Shown here: positions 18,639 to 27,941 of the stretch, in pieces
Layout: each line of letters begins with the position of its first letter
Numbering within the stretch: the first letter of the stretch is position 1
Assembly: GCF_001507535.1 (NCBI RefSeq)
Contig: NZ_LQBN01000003.1
Span: 372,001 to 436,000, forward strand
Length of the DNA stretch: 64,000 nt
Reading direction: 5' to 3'
From: Thiomicrospira sp. WB1
GTDB taxonomy: Bacteria > Pseudomonadota > Gammaproteobacteria > Thiomicrospirales > Thiomicrospiraceae
Translations under genes and position numbers: made by a program
Notes under the pieces: model-generated
What the model was told of the DNA's origin: nothing
Seen by the model: only the letters and a program-made list of their open reading frames with translations
The model's database searches: none

Positions 18639-18664
18639 TAAAGAATCCCGGTTGCGGTCGTTAA
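18639..18664 (+). promoter_or_regulatory. Sigma-28 promoter of flagellin gene 4
   Basis: TAAAGAAT, 10-bp spacer, GTCGTTAA; identical to the promoter of flagellin 1. Confidence 0.7.
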
Positions 18665-18760
18665 CGTTATTGAAGGCGCAAAAGATGCCTCACATACAAA
18701 AACGATAAAAAGACGTGCTGCCACACACAGCACACACAAGCAACACAAGGGAGAAATATC

Positions 18761-19591
18761 ATGGCAATGGTAATCAATACCAATATGGCCGCGATCAATG
18801 CGGTCCGCATCCTCGATTCCACCAAATCCGAGCAATCCACGGCAATGGAACGTCTGACCTCCGGTCTTCGCATCAACAAAGCGGCGGATGATGCCGCGGG
18901 CTTGGCGGTGACCACCGGGATGACCACCCAGATTCGCGGCACCGATGTCGCCATTCGTAACGCCAACGACGGCATCTCACTGGTTCAGACCCTGGATGGG
19001 GCCAGCGAAGAGATCGTCAGCATGATGCAGCGGATGCGTGAGCTCTCGGTTCAGGCGTTGAACGGCACCTACAGTGACATGAACCGTCAGCAGATGAATG
19101 AAGAATTTCAGCAGTTGCAGCGCGAAATTCAGCGTGTGTCGGACACCACCAAATTTAATGAGACACCGTTGATGAACGGCTCCATTGCCAGTGTTGGCCT
19201 GCACATTGGTTGGGAAGCGGGTTCCACCAACAAACTGTACATTTCAACCTACAACTTCAGTCAGGGTAACCTGAGCGCCGGGTTGAGCAATGCCAGCATT
19301 GGCAATATCAGTGCAGCGAGTGCGGCGATCTCTGCGATCACAAATGACCTGTCCACCATCAACGTCAACCGTGCGAAATGGGGTGCGATCCAGAACCGTT
19401 TGGAATCCACTGTGTCGAACCTGGCGAACGTGAACGAAAACATGAACGCGGCACGTTCACGGATTCTGGATGCGGACTTTGCGGCGGAAAGTGCGGCGCT
19501 GGCACGTACCCAGGTGTTGCAGCAGGCCGGTATGAGCATGCTCAGTCAGGCCAACCAGCAGTCACAGAATGTGATGCAGTTGCTGCAGTAG
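18761..19591 (+). CDS. Flagellin 4 (near-identical copy of flagellin 1)
   Basis: 276 residues. Promoter region, leader and roughly the first 290 coding bases match flagellin 1 at DNA level. Differences are clustered in the middle (for example EEFQQLQREIQ instead of EEFTQLQTEIQ, and a different stretch around 175-195), and the 3' end and both downstream terminators match again. This is a recent segmental duplication, or one maintained by conversion, with only the central part free to vary. Confidence 0.95.
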   Translation: MAMVINTNMAAINAVRILDSTKSEQSTAMERLTSGLRINKAADDAAGLAVTTGMTTQIRGTDVAIRNANDGISLVQTLDGASEEIVSMMQRMRELSVQALNGTYSDMNRQQMNEEFQQLQREIQRVSDTTKFNETPLMNGSIASVGLHIGWEAGSTNKLYISTYNFSQGNLSAGLSNASIGNISAASAAISAITNDLSTINVNRAKWGAIQNRLESTVSNLANVNENMNAARSRILDADFAAESAALARTQVLQQAGMSMLSQANQQSQNVMQLLQ

Positions 19592-19601
19592 AAGAGCCAT
19601 C

Positions 19602-19631
19602 GCCTTTTTCACCAGGCCTGGTGAAAAAGGC
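19602..19631 (+). terminator. Perfect 30-bp palindrome after flagellin 4
   Basis: Identical to 16572-16601; contains ACCAGGCCTGGT flanked by T5 and A5 tracts. Confidence 0.65.
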
Positions 19632-19826
19632 ATTCAATCGACGAAAGACTTAGATTTATAACAACGAGGAAGAAGAAAAGGGCAGGCTTTTTTACCAACG
19701 TTCTGAGGTGTTTTTTGCCTGAGAATGCTGGCCAAAGAGGCTTTTGAAAGTTCCCTTGTGTTTAGCCGCTTTTTAGCGGCTTTTTTTTGTATGCAACATT
19801 CGGAAACGAAAAAATAAAAAAATTCC

Positions 19827-19852
19827 TAAAGTGTCGGGCAAAGAGCCGTTAA
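19827..19852 (+). promoter_or_regulatory. Sigma-28 promoter of flagellin gene 5
   Basis: TAAAGTGT, 10-bp spacer, GCCGTTAA: one of the best FliA matches in the window, about 67 bp before the ATG. Confidence 0.78.
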
Positions 19853-19918
19853 CGATACTAGAGAGATAAGATTTGGGAAAACCCAAACAAACACACAAAG
19901 CCAAAAAGGAGAGACATC

Positions 19919-20743
19919 ATGGCAATGGTGATTAACACAAACATGGCGGCGATGAATGCCAACCGAATTCTGGATAAAACCGGCGTCGAGCAGTCTACGG
20001 CAATGGAGCGTCTGACGTCCGGTCAGCGTATCAACTCTGCCGCCGATGACGCGGCGGGTCTGGCGGTCGCCACGGGCATGACCTCACAAATCCGTGGTAC
20101 GGACCAATCCATCCGAAACGCCAATGACGGCATGGCCCTGATTCAGACCCAGGACGGCGCGATCGACGAAGTGGTCAACATGATGCAGCGTATGCGTGAG
20201 CTGGCGGTACAGTCCCTGAACGGTACCTATAACGCTGAAAACCGCACGCAAATGCAGGAAGAATATGGTCAGTTGGCAGCTGAAATTAACCGAGTAGGCA
20301 ACACCACCAAATTTAACGAAGTGGCCTTGATGGACGGAACCACTACCACGGTCAGTCTGCACGTTGGCTGGGAAAACGGTTCAGTGAACAAGATCAACAT
20401 TTCGACGGTGGACGTCACGTCTGTGGGTGGGGCCTTGTCCAATGCCAGTATTGCTAAAGTCTCCAAAGCGTCGGTTGCTGTGGGTTCAATTGACGGCGCG
20501 ATCAGCTCGATCAACTTGGAGCGCGCCAAATGGGGTGCCTTGCAGAACCGTCTGGAATCAACCGTTTCCAACTTGGCGAACGTGAACGAAAACATGAACG
20601 GTGCGCGTTCTCAGATCCAGGACGCCGACTTTGCCCGCGAAAGTGCCAACCTGGCGCGAACTCAGGTGTTGCAGCAGGCCGGTATGAGTATGCTCAGTCA
20701 GGCTAACCAGCAATCACAGAATGTTCTCTCGCTTTTGAGATAA
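19919..20743 (+). CDS. Flagellin 5
   Basis: 274 residues, D0/D1-only, closest to flagellin 3 in the central segment (VNKINISTVDVTSV). AAAGGAGAG lies just before the ATG. It is followed 39 bp later by flagellin 6 without an evident promoter, so the two are likely one transcript. Confidence 0.95.
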   Translation: MAMVINTNMAAMNANRILDKTGVEQSTAMERLTSGQRINSAADDAAGLAVATGMTSQIRGTDQSIRNANDGMALIQTQDGAIDEVVNMMQRMRELAVQSLNGTYNAENRTQMQEEYGQLAAEINRVGNTTKFNEVALMDGTTTTVSLHVGWENGSVNKINISTVDVTSVGGALSNASIAKVSKASVAVGSIDGAISSINLERAKWGALQNRLESTVSNLANVNENMNGARSQIQDADFARESANLARTQVLQQAGMSMLSQANQQSQNVLSLLR

Positions 20744-20782
20744 CGAGCGTTTCATAAAGAATCTTGAAAAAGGAGAGACATC

Positions 20783-21610
20783 ATGGCAATGGTGATTAAC
20801 ACAAACATGGCGGCGATGAACGCCAACCGAATTCTGGATAAAACCAGTGTGGAACAGTCCACGGCAATGGAACGTCTGACGTCCGGCCAGCGTATCAACT
20901 CCGCCGCTGATGATGCGGCGGGTCTGGCGGTCGCCACCGGCATGAGTTCACAGATTCGTGGGACGGATCAATCCATCCGAAATGCCAATGACGGCATGGC
21001 GATGATTCAGACTGTGGATGGGGCGACCGAAGAGGTGGTCGGGATGATGCAGCGCATGCGTGAGCTGGCGGTGCAGGCGATGAACGGTACTTACAATGCT
21101 GAAAACCGCACTCAGATGGATGAAGAATTCACCCAGCTGCAGAACGAAATCGACCGGATTGCGAAGACCACCAAGTTTAACGAAACGTCTTTGATGAACG
21201 GTTCCAATGCTGCAATTAGCTTGCACGTGGGCTGGGAAAATGGCACGGATAACAAGATCACGGTGTCGTTGGAAGGTTTCAGTGCTGGCAGTCTGCAAAC
21301 CAGTACCGGTACAGACATCACCACAGCAGGCAATGCCTCTCAAGCGGTGAGTAATATTGAAAAAGATCTGTCCAACATCAACACCTTCCGTGCGAAATGG
21401 GGTGCGTTGCAGAACCGTCTGGAATCGACCGTTTCCAACCTGGCAAACGTGAACGAAAACATGAGTTCAGCCCGTTCACAGATTGAAGACGCCGACTTTG
21501 CGCGTGAAAGTGCCAATCTGGCGCGGACTCAGGTATTGCAGCAGGCCGGTATGAGCATGCTCAGTCAGGCCAACCAGCAGTCGCAGAACGTGTTGTCGTT
21601 GTTACGTTAA
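20783..21610 (+). CDS. Flagellin 6
   Basis: 275 residues, D0/D1-only, closest to flagellin 2 (TVDGATEEVVGMMQRM, NKITVSLEGFS). It carries the same AAAGGAGAGACATC leader as flagellins 2, 3 and 5. Twenty-six bases separate it from the first FlaG gene, so flagellins 5-6 and both flaG genes may be read together. Confidence 0.95.
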   Translation: MAMVINTNMAAMNANRILDKTSVEQSTAMERLTSGQRINSAADDAAGLAVATGMSSQIRGTDQSIRNANDGMAMIQTVDGATEEVVGMMQRMRELAVQAMNGTYNAENRTQMDEEFTQLQNEIDRIAKTTKFNETSLMNGSNAAISLHVGWENGTDNKITVSLEGFSAGSLQTSTGTDITTAGNASQAVSNIEKDLSNINTFRAKWGALQNRLESTVSNLANVNENMSSARSQIEDADFARESANLARTQVLQQAGMSMLSQANQQSQNVLSLLR

Positions 21611-21636
21611 ACGTGATTACGATTAGGAGGTGAGAT

Positions 21637-22044
21637 ATGGAAATTCAACCCATGTCGCCTTCTGTGCCACAAGCGGCGGAAACCAGCGCAAAGGGACCTA
21701 GTTCTCAAGCGACGGTTTCCACGACCGTGATACAGAACCGACCAGCTGAATCTGCTGTCCAGACGAAAGAGGTTTCTATAGAGGACTTAACCGCAACCGC
21801 AGACACATTGAATAATGCGATGCAGTTGGCGGGGCAGTCTCTGGCTTTTTCGGTGGATGAGGAGACTCAGTCACAAGTGGTCAAGGTGATCGATACGAAT
21901 ACGGATGAAGTCATTCGGCAGTTTCCATCTGATCAGGCACTGCAACAGATGGAGCATATCAATAATTATTTGAACAGCCTGCAGCAGTCAGGCCAAACGA
22001 CACAGGAAAATTTGACAGGCGCCTTATTCAGTGAAATCATATAG
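21637..22044 (+). CDS. flaG: FlaG family protein 1
   Basis: 135 residues. A disordered Ser/Thr/Gln-rich N-terminus is followed by the FlaG domain (about 60-125) with LAFSVDEETQSQVVKVID and EVIRQFPSDQAL, the conserved IRQ-P signature. FlaG proteins influence filament length in polar flagella. AGGAGGTGA precedes the ATG. A second FlaG gene follows 28 bp later. Confidence 0.85.
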   Translation: MEIQPMSPSVPQAAETSAKGPSSQATVSTTVIQNRPAESAVQTKEVSIEDLTATADTLNNAMQLAGQSLAFSVDEETQSQVVKVIDTNTDEVIRQFPSDQALQQMEHINNYLNSLQQSGQTTQENLTGALFSEII

Positions 22045-22072
22045 ATATTGCTGAAGGCGGGAGGTTAGGGTG

Positions 22073-22543
22073 ATGAGTGAGAACATCAACATTCAGCCCG
22101 GACAGTACAACCAGACATCATTGCGGAATCAATCTGCCGAACGAAGCGTGCCAGCTCAAGATGAGTTGGTGCGTTCTTCAGGCGTGACTGGCTCAGAAAC
22201 CGTGCGAGCGATGATTAAAGAGCCTGTATTGACCGATCCCGTCGTGGCGTCCGAGTCAAAGCCGTCGATTGACACTGACCCCAAAATGTTTGAACAGACC
22301 ATGGAAGGTTTGAATCAAACATTGCAACAGACAAAAAGTGCATTACAGTTTGCCATGCACAAAGAATATGGCAAAATGGTGATTAAAGTGAAGGATGAGT
22401 CGTCGGGTGAAGTGATCCGACAAATTCCTTCCGACCAGTTTTTGGCAATGGCTGAAAACATCACTCAATTTCTGGAGAGGTCCCGGTCCCTGCCGGGAGA
22501 GGCCTCTCCGCTCACAGGCCTGTTTGCGAATGAGCAGGCCTGA
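22073..22543 (+). CDS. FlaG family protein 2
   Basis: 156 residues from the ATG at 22073 (GTG three bases earlier is also possible). FlaG domain at about 80-145 with LQFAMHKEYGKMVIKVKD and EVIRQIPSDQF. The N-terminus differs completely from that of the neighbouring FlaG, so this is an old paralogue rather than a fresh duplication. A terminator follows. Confidence 0.82.
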   Translation: MSENINIQPGQYNQTSLRNQSAERSVPAQDELVRSSGVTGSETVRAMIKEPVLTDPVVASESKPSIDTDPKMFEQTMEGLNQTLQQTKSALQFAMHKEYGKMVIKVKDESSGEVIRQIPSDQFLAMAENITQFLERSRSLPGEASPLTGLFANEQA

Positions 22544-22562
22544 CCAGTTCCCTTGTGTGTTT

Positions 22563-22588
22563 AGCGGTCATTGTGGCCGCTTTTTTTC
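22563..22588 (+). terminator. Terminator after flaG2
   Basis: AGCGGTCA, TTG loop and TGGCCGCT (one G-T wobble), followed by seven T bases. Confidence 0.8.
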
Positions 22589-22602
22589 TTATTCCCTTTC
22601 TT

Positions 22603-22628
22603 TAAGTTTTTACAAACGTGGCCGATAA
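22603..22628 (+). promoter_or_regulatory. Sigma-28 promoter of fliD
   Basis: TAAGTTTT, 10-bp spacer, perfect GCCGATAA, about 90 bp before the fliD ATG. Confidence 0.78.
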
Positions 22629-22717
22629 CGTTATTAAAATATAGATTATGGCATTGCTTGTGCTTTTCAGGTTTGATTGGATCACCAGCACACGCCGTTT
22701 GAGACCAGGAGAACATC

Positions 22718-24739
22718 ATGGCGAATGAAATCGGTACCACACTGCTGAATGGCTTGACCAACAGTTCGTTTAATTTGGGCGAAATGTCCAAAACCTTGGC
22801 GGAGGCAGAAGTCGCCGGCAAGCGCTCATTTATTGAGCAAAAACAAGAAAAGACGAACACTGAACTGGATGCCATCAAATACCTGAAGACGAACCTGACT
22901 GCTTTTCAGTCTTATGTGACCGATCTGGCCAGTCCGGACCTGTTTACACAAAAAAGTGCGACCAGTTCCAATGAGAGCATCGTTACCGTAACAGCATCTG
23001 AAGGTGCATCGCCAGCTTCTTACAATATTGAATCCAAACAGCTGGCTCAAGTTCATACCGAAGTGTCTGATCAGTTGTATGCAAGCTCTGCGTCCACCAT
23101 TACAGATGGAACGCTAACCATTGATGTGGCAGGTCAAAGTCACAGCATTACAGTATCTTCGGCTGAAGGGAACAACACACTTGAAGGCCTGCGCAACTAT
23201 ATCAATAGCGGTGATTATGGGGTGAATGCTTCCATTGTTAATAATGGTGGCAACTATCAGATGATGTTTACTTCTAAAACCCAGGGGGCTGCAGGGCAAG
23301 TTACCCTTGGTGGCACAACGGACGTTGCTTCCAGTACGACGACGACGTCCATGGGACAAGATGCCCAGATGGTGCTGAATGGTTTAACACTGTCAAGTAG
23401 TACCAATACGTTTGATGAAGCGATTGAAGGGGTAACGTTTCAGTTGCAGACGGCGTCGCCGGGAACGCAAAATACGGTCAGTGTTTCTCAGGATACCTCG
23501 AACATCAAGGACACCATTAATCAGTTTGTGGACGTCTATAACCAGCTTCATACAATCACCGATGAGCTGGGTTCCTATGATAAAAGCGATTTGACGCAGG
23601 AAGAACTGGAGTCCGAAGAGTATCAATACTATGGTGATTTGGCTGGCAGTAGCTTGTTGCGTTCGGTCGAGTCTCAGTTGCGAAGCTCGCTGAGCGGCGC
23701 CATTGATGAGCTTGAAACCAACTTCAGCTCTTTGTCGATGATTGGTGTGAGCTTTGATCGTGAAGGCAAGCTGGAAGTGGATGCGGCCGAACTGGATAAC
23801 GCCATCAATAACAATCTGGATAAAGTGGCAAGCTTATTTGCGAAAGGTGGCAGTAGTGATGATAACTTGGTTAATGTTTTGTCAGGATCGGATAAAACCG
23901 TCACCGGCAATTATGACCTCAACATCACTCAGACGGCTACGCGTGCGGCAATCGACGGCGGTGCGGCCAATTTGGTTGATGATGGAACAGGAACCATGGT
24001 GGTGGATTTGGGCGCGGACGCAACGTTCGATATCAGTGTCGATGGTTCCACCGCAAGTACAGTGACCATTGGTGCAGGGCAGTATACATTGGATGAACTG
24101 GCCAGCACCATGACCACAGCCATTAACAATCTGGATGCGGTAAAAAATTCCGGTGCCAGTGTTTCCGTCACCAACGACGGATCGAAGCTCAGTATTGCCT
24201 CTGAAAAATTTGGGGGGAATTCCGCCATTGATTTGAGTGCCGTCACCAATTTTGCCGATTCTGGGTTAACGGCCGCTTCGGCAACCGGCCAGAATGTGGA
24301 CGGCACTTTAACCGATAAAGACGGTGTATCGATTAACATTGGTGCCTATGTTGACCCGGAAGACGGGCGCAAGATTGAAATCAGTGACTTTGCCTCCAAG
24401 GATGGTGAGTTTGTCAGTATGCGCGGTTTGTCGTTTGAGGTTTTGGGCGGCGCCACGGGTGATCGTGGCACCATTACCTTTGCCCAAGGGTTTGCCAGCC
24501 GTCTCAATGAGACAGTCAATACGTTGTTTGATACCGACAACGGGTTGATTTCTAAACGCATGGAATCGCTTAACAATAAACTGGATGACTATCAGGAACA
24601 GTCAACAGAACTGGACGATCGTTATCAAATGTTGCTACAAAAATATCAGATGCAGTTTTCTTCTCTGCAGTCGATTCTGTCGAGTACAGAACAGACTCGC
24701 AGTTTCCTGACTCAACGATTTGGTGGTGACAGCAATTAA
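22718..24739 (+). CDS. fliD: FliD flagellar filament cap (HAP2)
   Basis: 673 residues, longer than the common 450-500, owing to expanded central surface domains rich in Thr/Ser/Gly. The N-terminal coiled coil includes NGLTNSSFNLGEMSKTLAEA, and the C-terminal coiled coil ends RSFLTQRFGG. The protein caps the growing filament and folds flagellin monomers. The upstream FliA promoter and AGGAGA ribosome site are clear; fliS follows 17 bp later. Confidence 0.92.
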   Translation: MANEIGTTLLNGLTNSSFNLGEMSKTLAEAEVAGKRSFIEQKQEKTNTELDAIKYLKTNLTAFQSYVTDLASPDLFTQKSATSSNESIVTVTASEGASPASYNIESKQLAQVHTEVSDQLYASSASTITDGTLTIDVAGQSHSITVSSAEGNNTLEGLRNYINSGDYGVNASIVNNGGNYQMMFTSKTQGAAGQVTLGGTTDVASSTTTTSMGQDAQMVLNGLTLSSSTNTFDEAIEGVTFQLQTASPGTQNTVSVSQDTSNIKDTINQFVDVYNQLHTITDELGSYDKSDLTQEELESEEYQYYGDLAGSSLLRSVESQLRSSLSGAIDELETNFSSLSMIGVSFDREGKLEVDAAELDNAINNNLDKVASLFAKGGSSDDNLVNVLSGSDKTVTGNYDLNITQTATRAAIDGGAANLVDDGTGTMVVDLGADATFDISVDGSTASTVTIGAGQYTLDELASTMTTAINNLDAVKNSGASVSVTNDGSKLSIASEKFGGNSAIDLSAVTNFADSGLTAASATGQNVDGTLTDKDGVSINIGAYVDPEDGRKIEISDFASKDGEFVSMRGLSFEVLGGATGDRGTITFAQGFASRLNETVNTLFDTDNGLISKRMESLNNKLDDYQEQSTELDDRYQMLLQKYQMQFSSLQSILSSTEQTRSFLTQRFGGDSN

Positions 24740-24756
24740 TACACACGGGGTGGCGC

Positions 24757-25191
24757 ATGACCATGATGATGAATAATAACTTTGCTCAACAATATGCCAA
24801 TAACTATGTGGAAACGGCGATTTCAGAAGCCACGCCGCATAAGCTGGTTGATATGCTGTATGAAGGGGCGGTCAAGAATTTGACGCTGGTAAAAGTTTTT
24901 ATTGAACAAAAAAATTATGCAAAAAAGGCTGAGCATGTGAATAAGGCATTGTCGATCATCAGCAATTTGCGGGACGGCTTGGAGCTGGAAAAGGGCGGTG
25001 AAGTCGCACAAAATCTGTTTGGTTTATACGACTTTGCGTACCGTCGGTTGTTTGAAGCCTCTGCCAAAAACGACCTGTCCATGGTGGATGAGGTGCTGGA
25101 TGTGATTAAGCCCATTCGCGAAGCATGGAATGACATGCCCGATAATTTCAAGCGGGCATCACGTGATCAGCTGCAAAAGCTGGGGGCATAA
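24757..25191 (+). CDS. fliS: FliS flagellin export chaperone
   Basis: 144 residues, all-helical. It starts with a Met/Asn-rich segment and YANNYVETAISEATPHKLVDMLYEGA, the typical FliS signature. FliS binds the flagellin C-terminus in the cytoplasm and prevents early polymerisation; with six flagellins it must recognise their shared C-terminal sequence. Its stop overlaps the next gene's ATG. Confidence 0.92.
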   Translation: MTMMMNNNFAQQYANNYVETAISEATPHKLVDMLYEGAVKNLTLVKVFIEQKNYAKKAEHVNKALSIISNLRDGLELEKGGEVAQNLFGLYDFAYRRLFEASAKNDLSMVDEVLDVIKPIREAWNDMPDNFKRASRDQLQKLGA

Positions 25192-25484
25192 TGTCGGCGG
25201 ATTTACGCACCACCAGAATGCGTTTGCTGTCGCATTCTAAAAACATGGTCAATGCAGCCCAGTCACATGACTGGGAGGCATTTGAGATGCTCAATTCCGC
25301 ATGGCCAGAAATGCTTGAACACGCCAATGAGCAGTTTGGTTCGGATTTGATCGATCTTCAGTCCGAGTTACTTGAAGATAATCAGCAGATTCAAGCTTCC
25401 ATTGAGCAAGCCCAAACAGACTTGACCAAAGAGCTTCAAAGCAACACACAACGATTTCACCGTCTCCAAGCCTATCTCAAGTAA
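25191..25484 (+). CDS. fliT: FliT-like flagellar chaperone
   Basis: 97-residue helical protein directly after and overlapping fliS by one base (TAATG). Size, position and helical heptad content fit FliT, the chaperone for FliD. Sequence similarity within this family is weak, so the call depends mainly on gene order. Confidence 0.6.
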   Translation: MSADLRTTRMRLLSHSKNMVNAAQSHDWEAFEMLNSAWPEMLEHANEQFGSDLIDLQSELLEDNQQIQASIEQAQTDLTKELQSNTQRFHRLQAYLK

Positions 25485-25602
25485 TATTTTCCTCTATTTA
25501 CGCCGGTTTCAACACGGTTTTTGAAAAAACTCTGCCAAATTTTTGACATCACGTAAAAAAACGAATATAACGTCTGCAGTTACGGTCAAAAACGGCGGCA
25601 CT

Positions 25603-26715
25603 ATGGACGATACCCCTCTCGCATCTCTGGTCGGTGACGGTCAGGCCATGCAACAGGTCAAAACCTTGATTCAACAAGTCGCACACACGGATGCGACCGT
25701 GTTGATTCTGGGTGAATCCGGCACGGGCAAAGAAGTGGTGGCCCAGGCGTTGCACGCCGTTTCCAATCGCAAAGAACGACCTTTTGTCCCCATTAACTGT
25801 GGCGCGATTCCAGGAGAACTGCTGGAATCTGAACTCTTCGGGCACGAAAAAGGCGCATTTACTGGGGCCATCACGGCGAGAAAAGGGCGTTTTGAACTGG
25901 CGGAGAAGGGCTCGATTTTTCTGGATGAAATCGGTGATATGCCTTTGCCCATGCAAGTGAAATTGTTGCGCGTGCTTCAGGAGCGGATGTATGAGCGTGT
26001 CGGGGGCAATAAAAGCTTTGAGTGCGATGTACGGGTGATTGCGGCCACGCATCGCCAGTTGGAAGATAATATTGAAGAAGGCACGTTTCGCGAAGATCTT
26101 TTTTATCGACTCAACGTTTTCCCCATTGAAATGCCTGCTCTGCGAGAGCGGCCGGAAGACATTCCTGCCTTACTTGACTTTATGTTTGCCAAAATGCGGG
26201 ACCAGCAACGCCCGATCCCTGACATGACAGAAGAGGCGTTGATTGCGCTGCAACACTATCATTGGCCGGGCAACGTTCGGGAGCTCGGTAACCTGGCAGA
26301 GCGGCTGTCGATTCTATTCCCGGATACGTCCGTCGGATATGATGATTTGCCGGAAAAATATCAGGTCGACATCTCTGAATCGACCGGATTGAAGACGCCT
26401 GTCCCGAATGTTTCGGAGCCCGGATCTCAGCCGGAAACAGAGGTTGAGAAAGCGACAGAGCTTCCCGAGGAACCTCAAGCAAGCCAAGTGGAAACACCCA
26501 AAAATGCGGTGTCAGACATTAATATGACCGTCGAGACGATGGAACCGGATTTGTCGTCGGGTCTTAATTTGAAGTCGTACCTCGTGGACATGGAGGTGCA
26601 ACTCATTCAGAAAGCGCTGGCGGAAACCGAGGGCAATGTCAGTCAGGCCGCCAAACTATTGCAAACCAATCGCACCACATTGGTCGAAAAAATCCGTAAG
26701 TTCAATTTAAACTGA
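25603..26715 (+). CDS. Sigma-54 activator, FleQ-like but without receiver domain
   Basis: 370 residues from the ATG at 25603; a TTG at 25543 would extend it by 20 residues without family support. The AAA+ core contains GESGTGKE (Walker A, about residue 37), the sigma-54-contacting GAFTGA loop and FLDEIGDMP (Walker B). A Fis-type HTH lies at the C-terminus ([21 protein letters not shown]). FleQ normally has an extra N-terminal FleQ/REC-like domain of about 120 residues, absent here. A linker of about 70 residues rich in Pro/Glu separates core and HTH. It probably activates flagellar class II genes. Confidence 0.82.
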   Translation: MDDTPLASLVGDGQAMQQVKTLIQQVAHTDATVLILGESGTGKEVVAQALHAVSNRKERPFVPINCGAIPGELLESELFGHEKGAFTGAITARKGRFELAEKGSIFLDEIGDMPLPMQVKLLRVLQERMYERVGGNKSFECDVRVIAATHRQLEDNIEEGTFREDLFYRLNVFPIEMPALRERPEDIPALLDFMFAKMRDQQRPIPDMTEEALIALQHYHWPGNVRELGNLAERLSILFPDTSVGYDDLPEKYQVDISESTGLKTPVPNVSEPGSQPETEVEKATELPEEPQASQVETPKNAVSDINMTVETMEPDLSSGLNLKSYLVDMEVQLIQKALAETEGNVSQAAKLLQTNRTTLVEKIRKFNLN

Positions 26716-26759
26716 GGGTTGGTGACATCAAGGTGTTGGACAGGGGATAAGGAGACCGA

Positions 26760-27941
26760 ATGATCAATGAGGTCGAACAGAAGCGACTGGAGGAGTTGGA
26801 AGAGGCGTTTGAACTGTTTAATCAAACCTCGACTCAGCTGACCCGAGCATATGAGTCCCTGCAGCATGAAGTCATTGAGCTGAAGCAAAAGCTGGCCCAA
26901 AGCAACAAAGAAAAACACCGTGTGGGTGAACGACTGGATCAGCTGCTGGCTTTGTTGCCGGCCGCAGTTCTGGTGTTGGACGAGCAGGATCGTATCACCG
27001 ATATGAACCCGGCAGCGGCTAAAATCCTCGGAAAAGACGCGATGGGGCGCCAGTGGTCGGTGGTGGTGCGCAATGCGTTTTTGACGCACAATGCAGCCAG
27101 TGAATTGATTACCCATGACCAGACCATCTATCAGCTGTCAGAAACATCACTGAACTTGTCTCAGACAGATCACAGCCTGAAGGGCAAAATTCTGCTGATC
27201 CAGGACGTGACCGATGCGCGAACCCTGCGGGACCACATCAGTCGCCATCAACGACTGAGCTCCATGGGTGAAATGGCTGCTTCCTTGGCGCACCAGATTC
27301 GCACGCCCCTGGCCTCGGCACTGCTGTATGTGTCGCAAATGTCGTCCAAAGCATTAAGCGAAGAAAAGCGGGACAAATTTACCAGTAAGACATTAAGCAG
27401 TCTGCGCCATCTGGAAGCGCTGGTTGAGGACATGCTGCAATACGCACGCGGCGGCAAAGCCAAAGACCAGCCAGTGGACGTGTCGCAGTTGTTGACGCAA
27501 TTGGCGGCTTCTGTGGAGCCGAAAGTGTTTCAAACTCGCAGTGTGATCGCTTATGATGAGGTCAAGCCCGGATTGGTGGTCATGGGAGATCAGGACGCAT
27601 TACTGACGGCCCTGCAGAATTTGGTCAGTAATTCGATTGATGTGGTGGGGGAGCACGCTGACATTCAGGTGCGCGTCACAACGTCTGAGCCGTTCCCCCA
27701 AGAAGATTCCAGTGTGAGCATCAGTGTCAAAGATCAAGGGCCAGGGTTGACCGAAACATTGCACGAAAAGATTTTTGAACCGTTTTTTACCAGCCGGGCC
27801 AAAGGAACAGGCCTGGGCTTGGCGGTGGTCCGTGCCGTCGCACAGGCACACGACGGGGATGTCTGGGTGCATTCGATTCCGGGCCAAGGCGCGGAATTCG
27901 GGTTGCGCCTGCCGCTGGCGGTGGAAAAGGAGCAGGCATGA
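26760..27941 (+). CDS. fleS: FleS-like sensor histidine kinase
   Basis: 393 residues. An N-terminal coiled coil (1-60) leads to a PAS-like domain (about 60-150), the HisKA H-box SLAHQIRTPL with phospho-His near 178, and an HATPase domain with DQGPGL and GTGLGLAVV. There are no transmembrane segments, so it is a cytoplasmic kinase as expected for FleS/FlrB. AAGGAG precedes the ATG. The stop overlaps fleR (ATGA), showing a coupled two-component pair. Confidence 0.88.
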   Translation: MINEVEQKRLEELEEAFELFNQTSTQLTRAYESLQHEVIELKQKLAQSNKEKHRVGERLDQLLALLPAAVLVLDEQDRITDMNPAAAKILGKDAMGRQWSVVVRNAFLTHNAASELITHDQTIYQLSETSLNLSQTDHSLKGKILLIQDVTDARTLRDHISRHQRLSSMGEMAASLAHQIRTPLASALLYVSQMSSKALSEEKRDKFTSKTLSSLRHLEALVEDMLQYARGGKAKDQPVDVSQLLTQLAASVEPKVFQTRSVIAYDEVKPGLVVMGDQDALLTALQNLVSNSIDVVGEHADIQVRVTTSEPFPQEDSSVSISVKDQGPGLTETLHEKIFEPFFTSRAKGTGLGLAVVRAVAQAHDGDVWVHSIPGQGAEFGLRLPLAVEKEQA

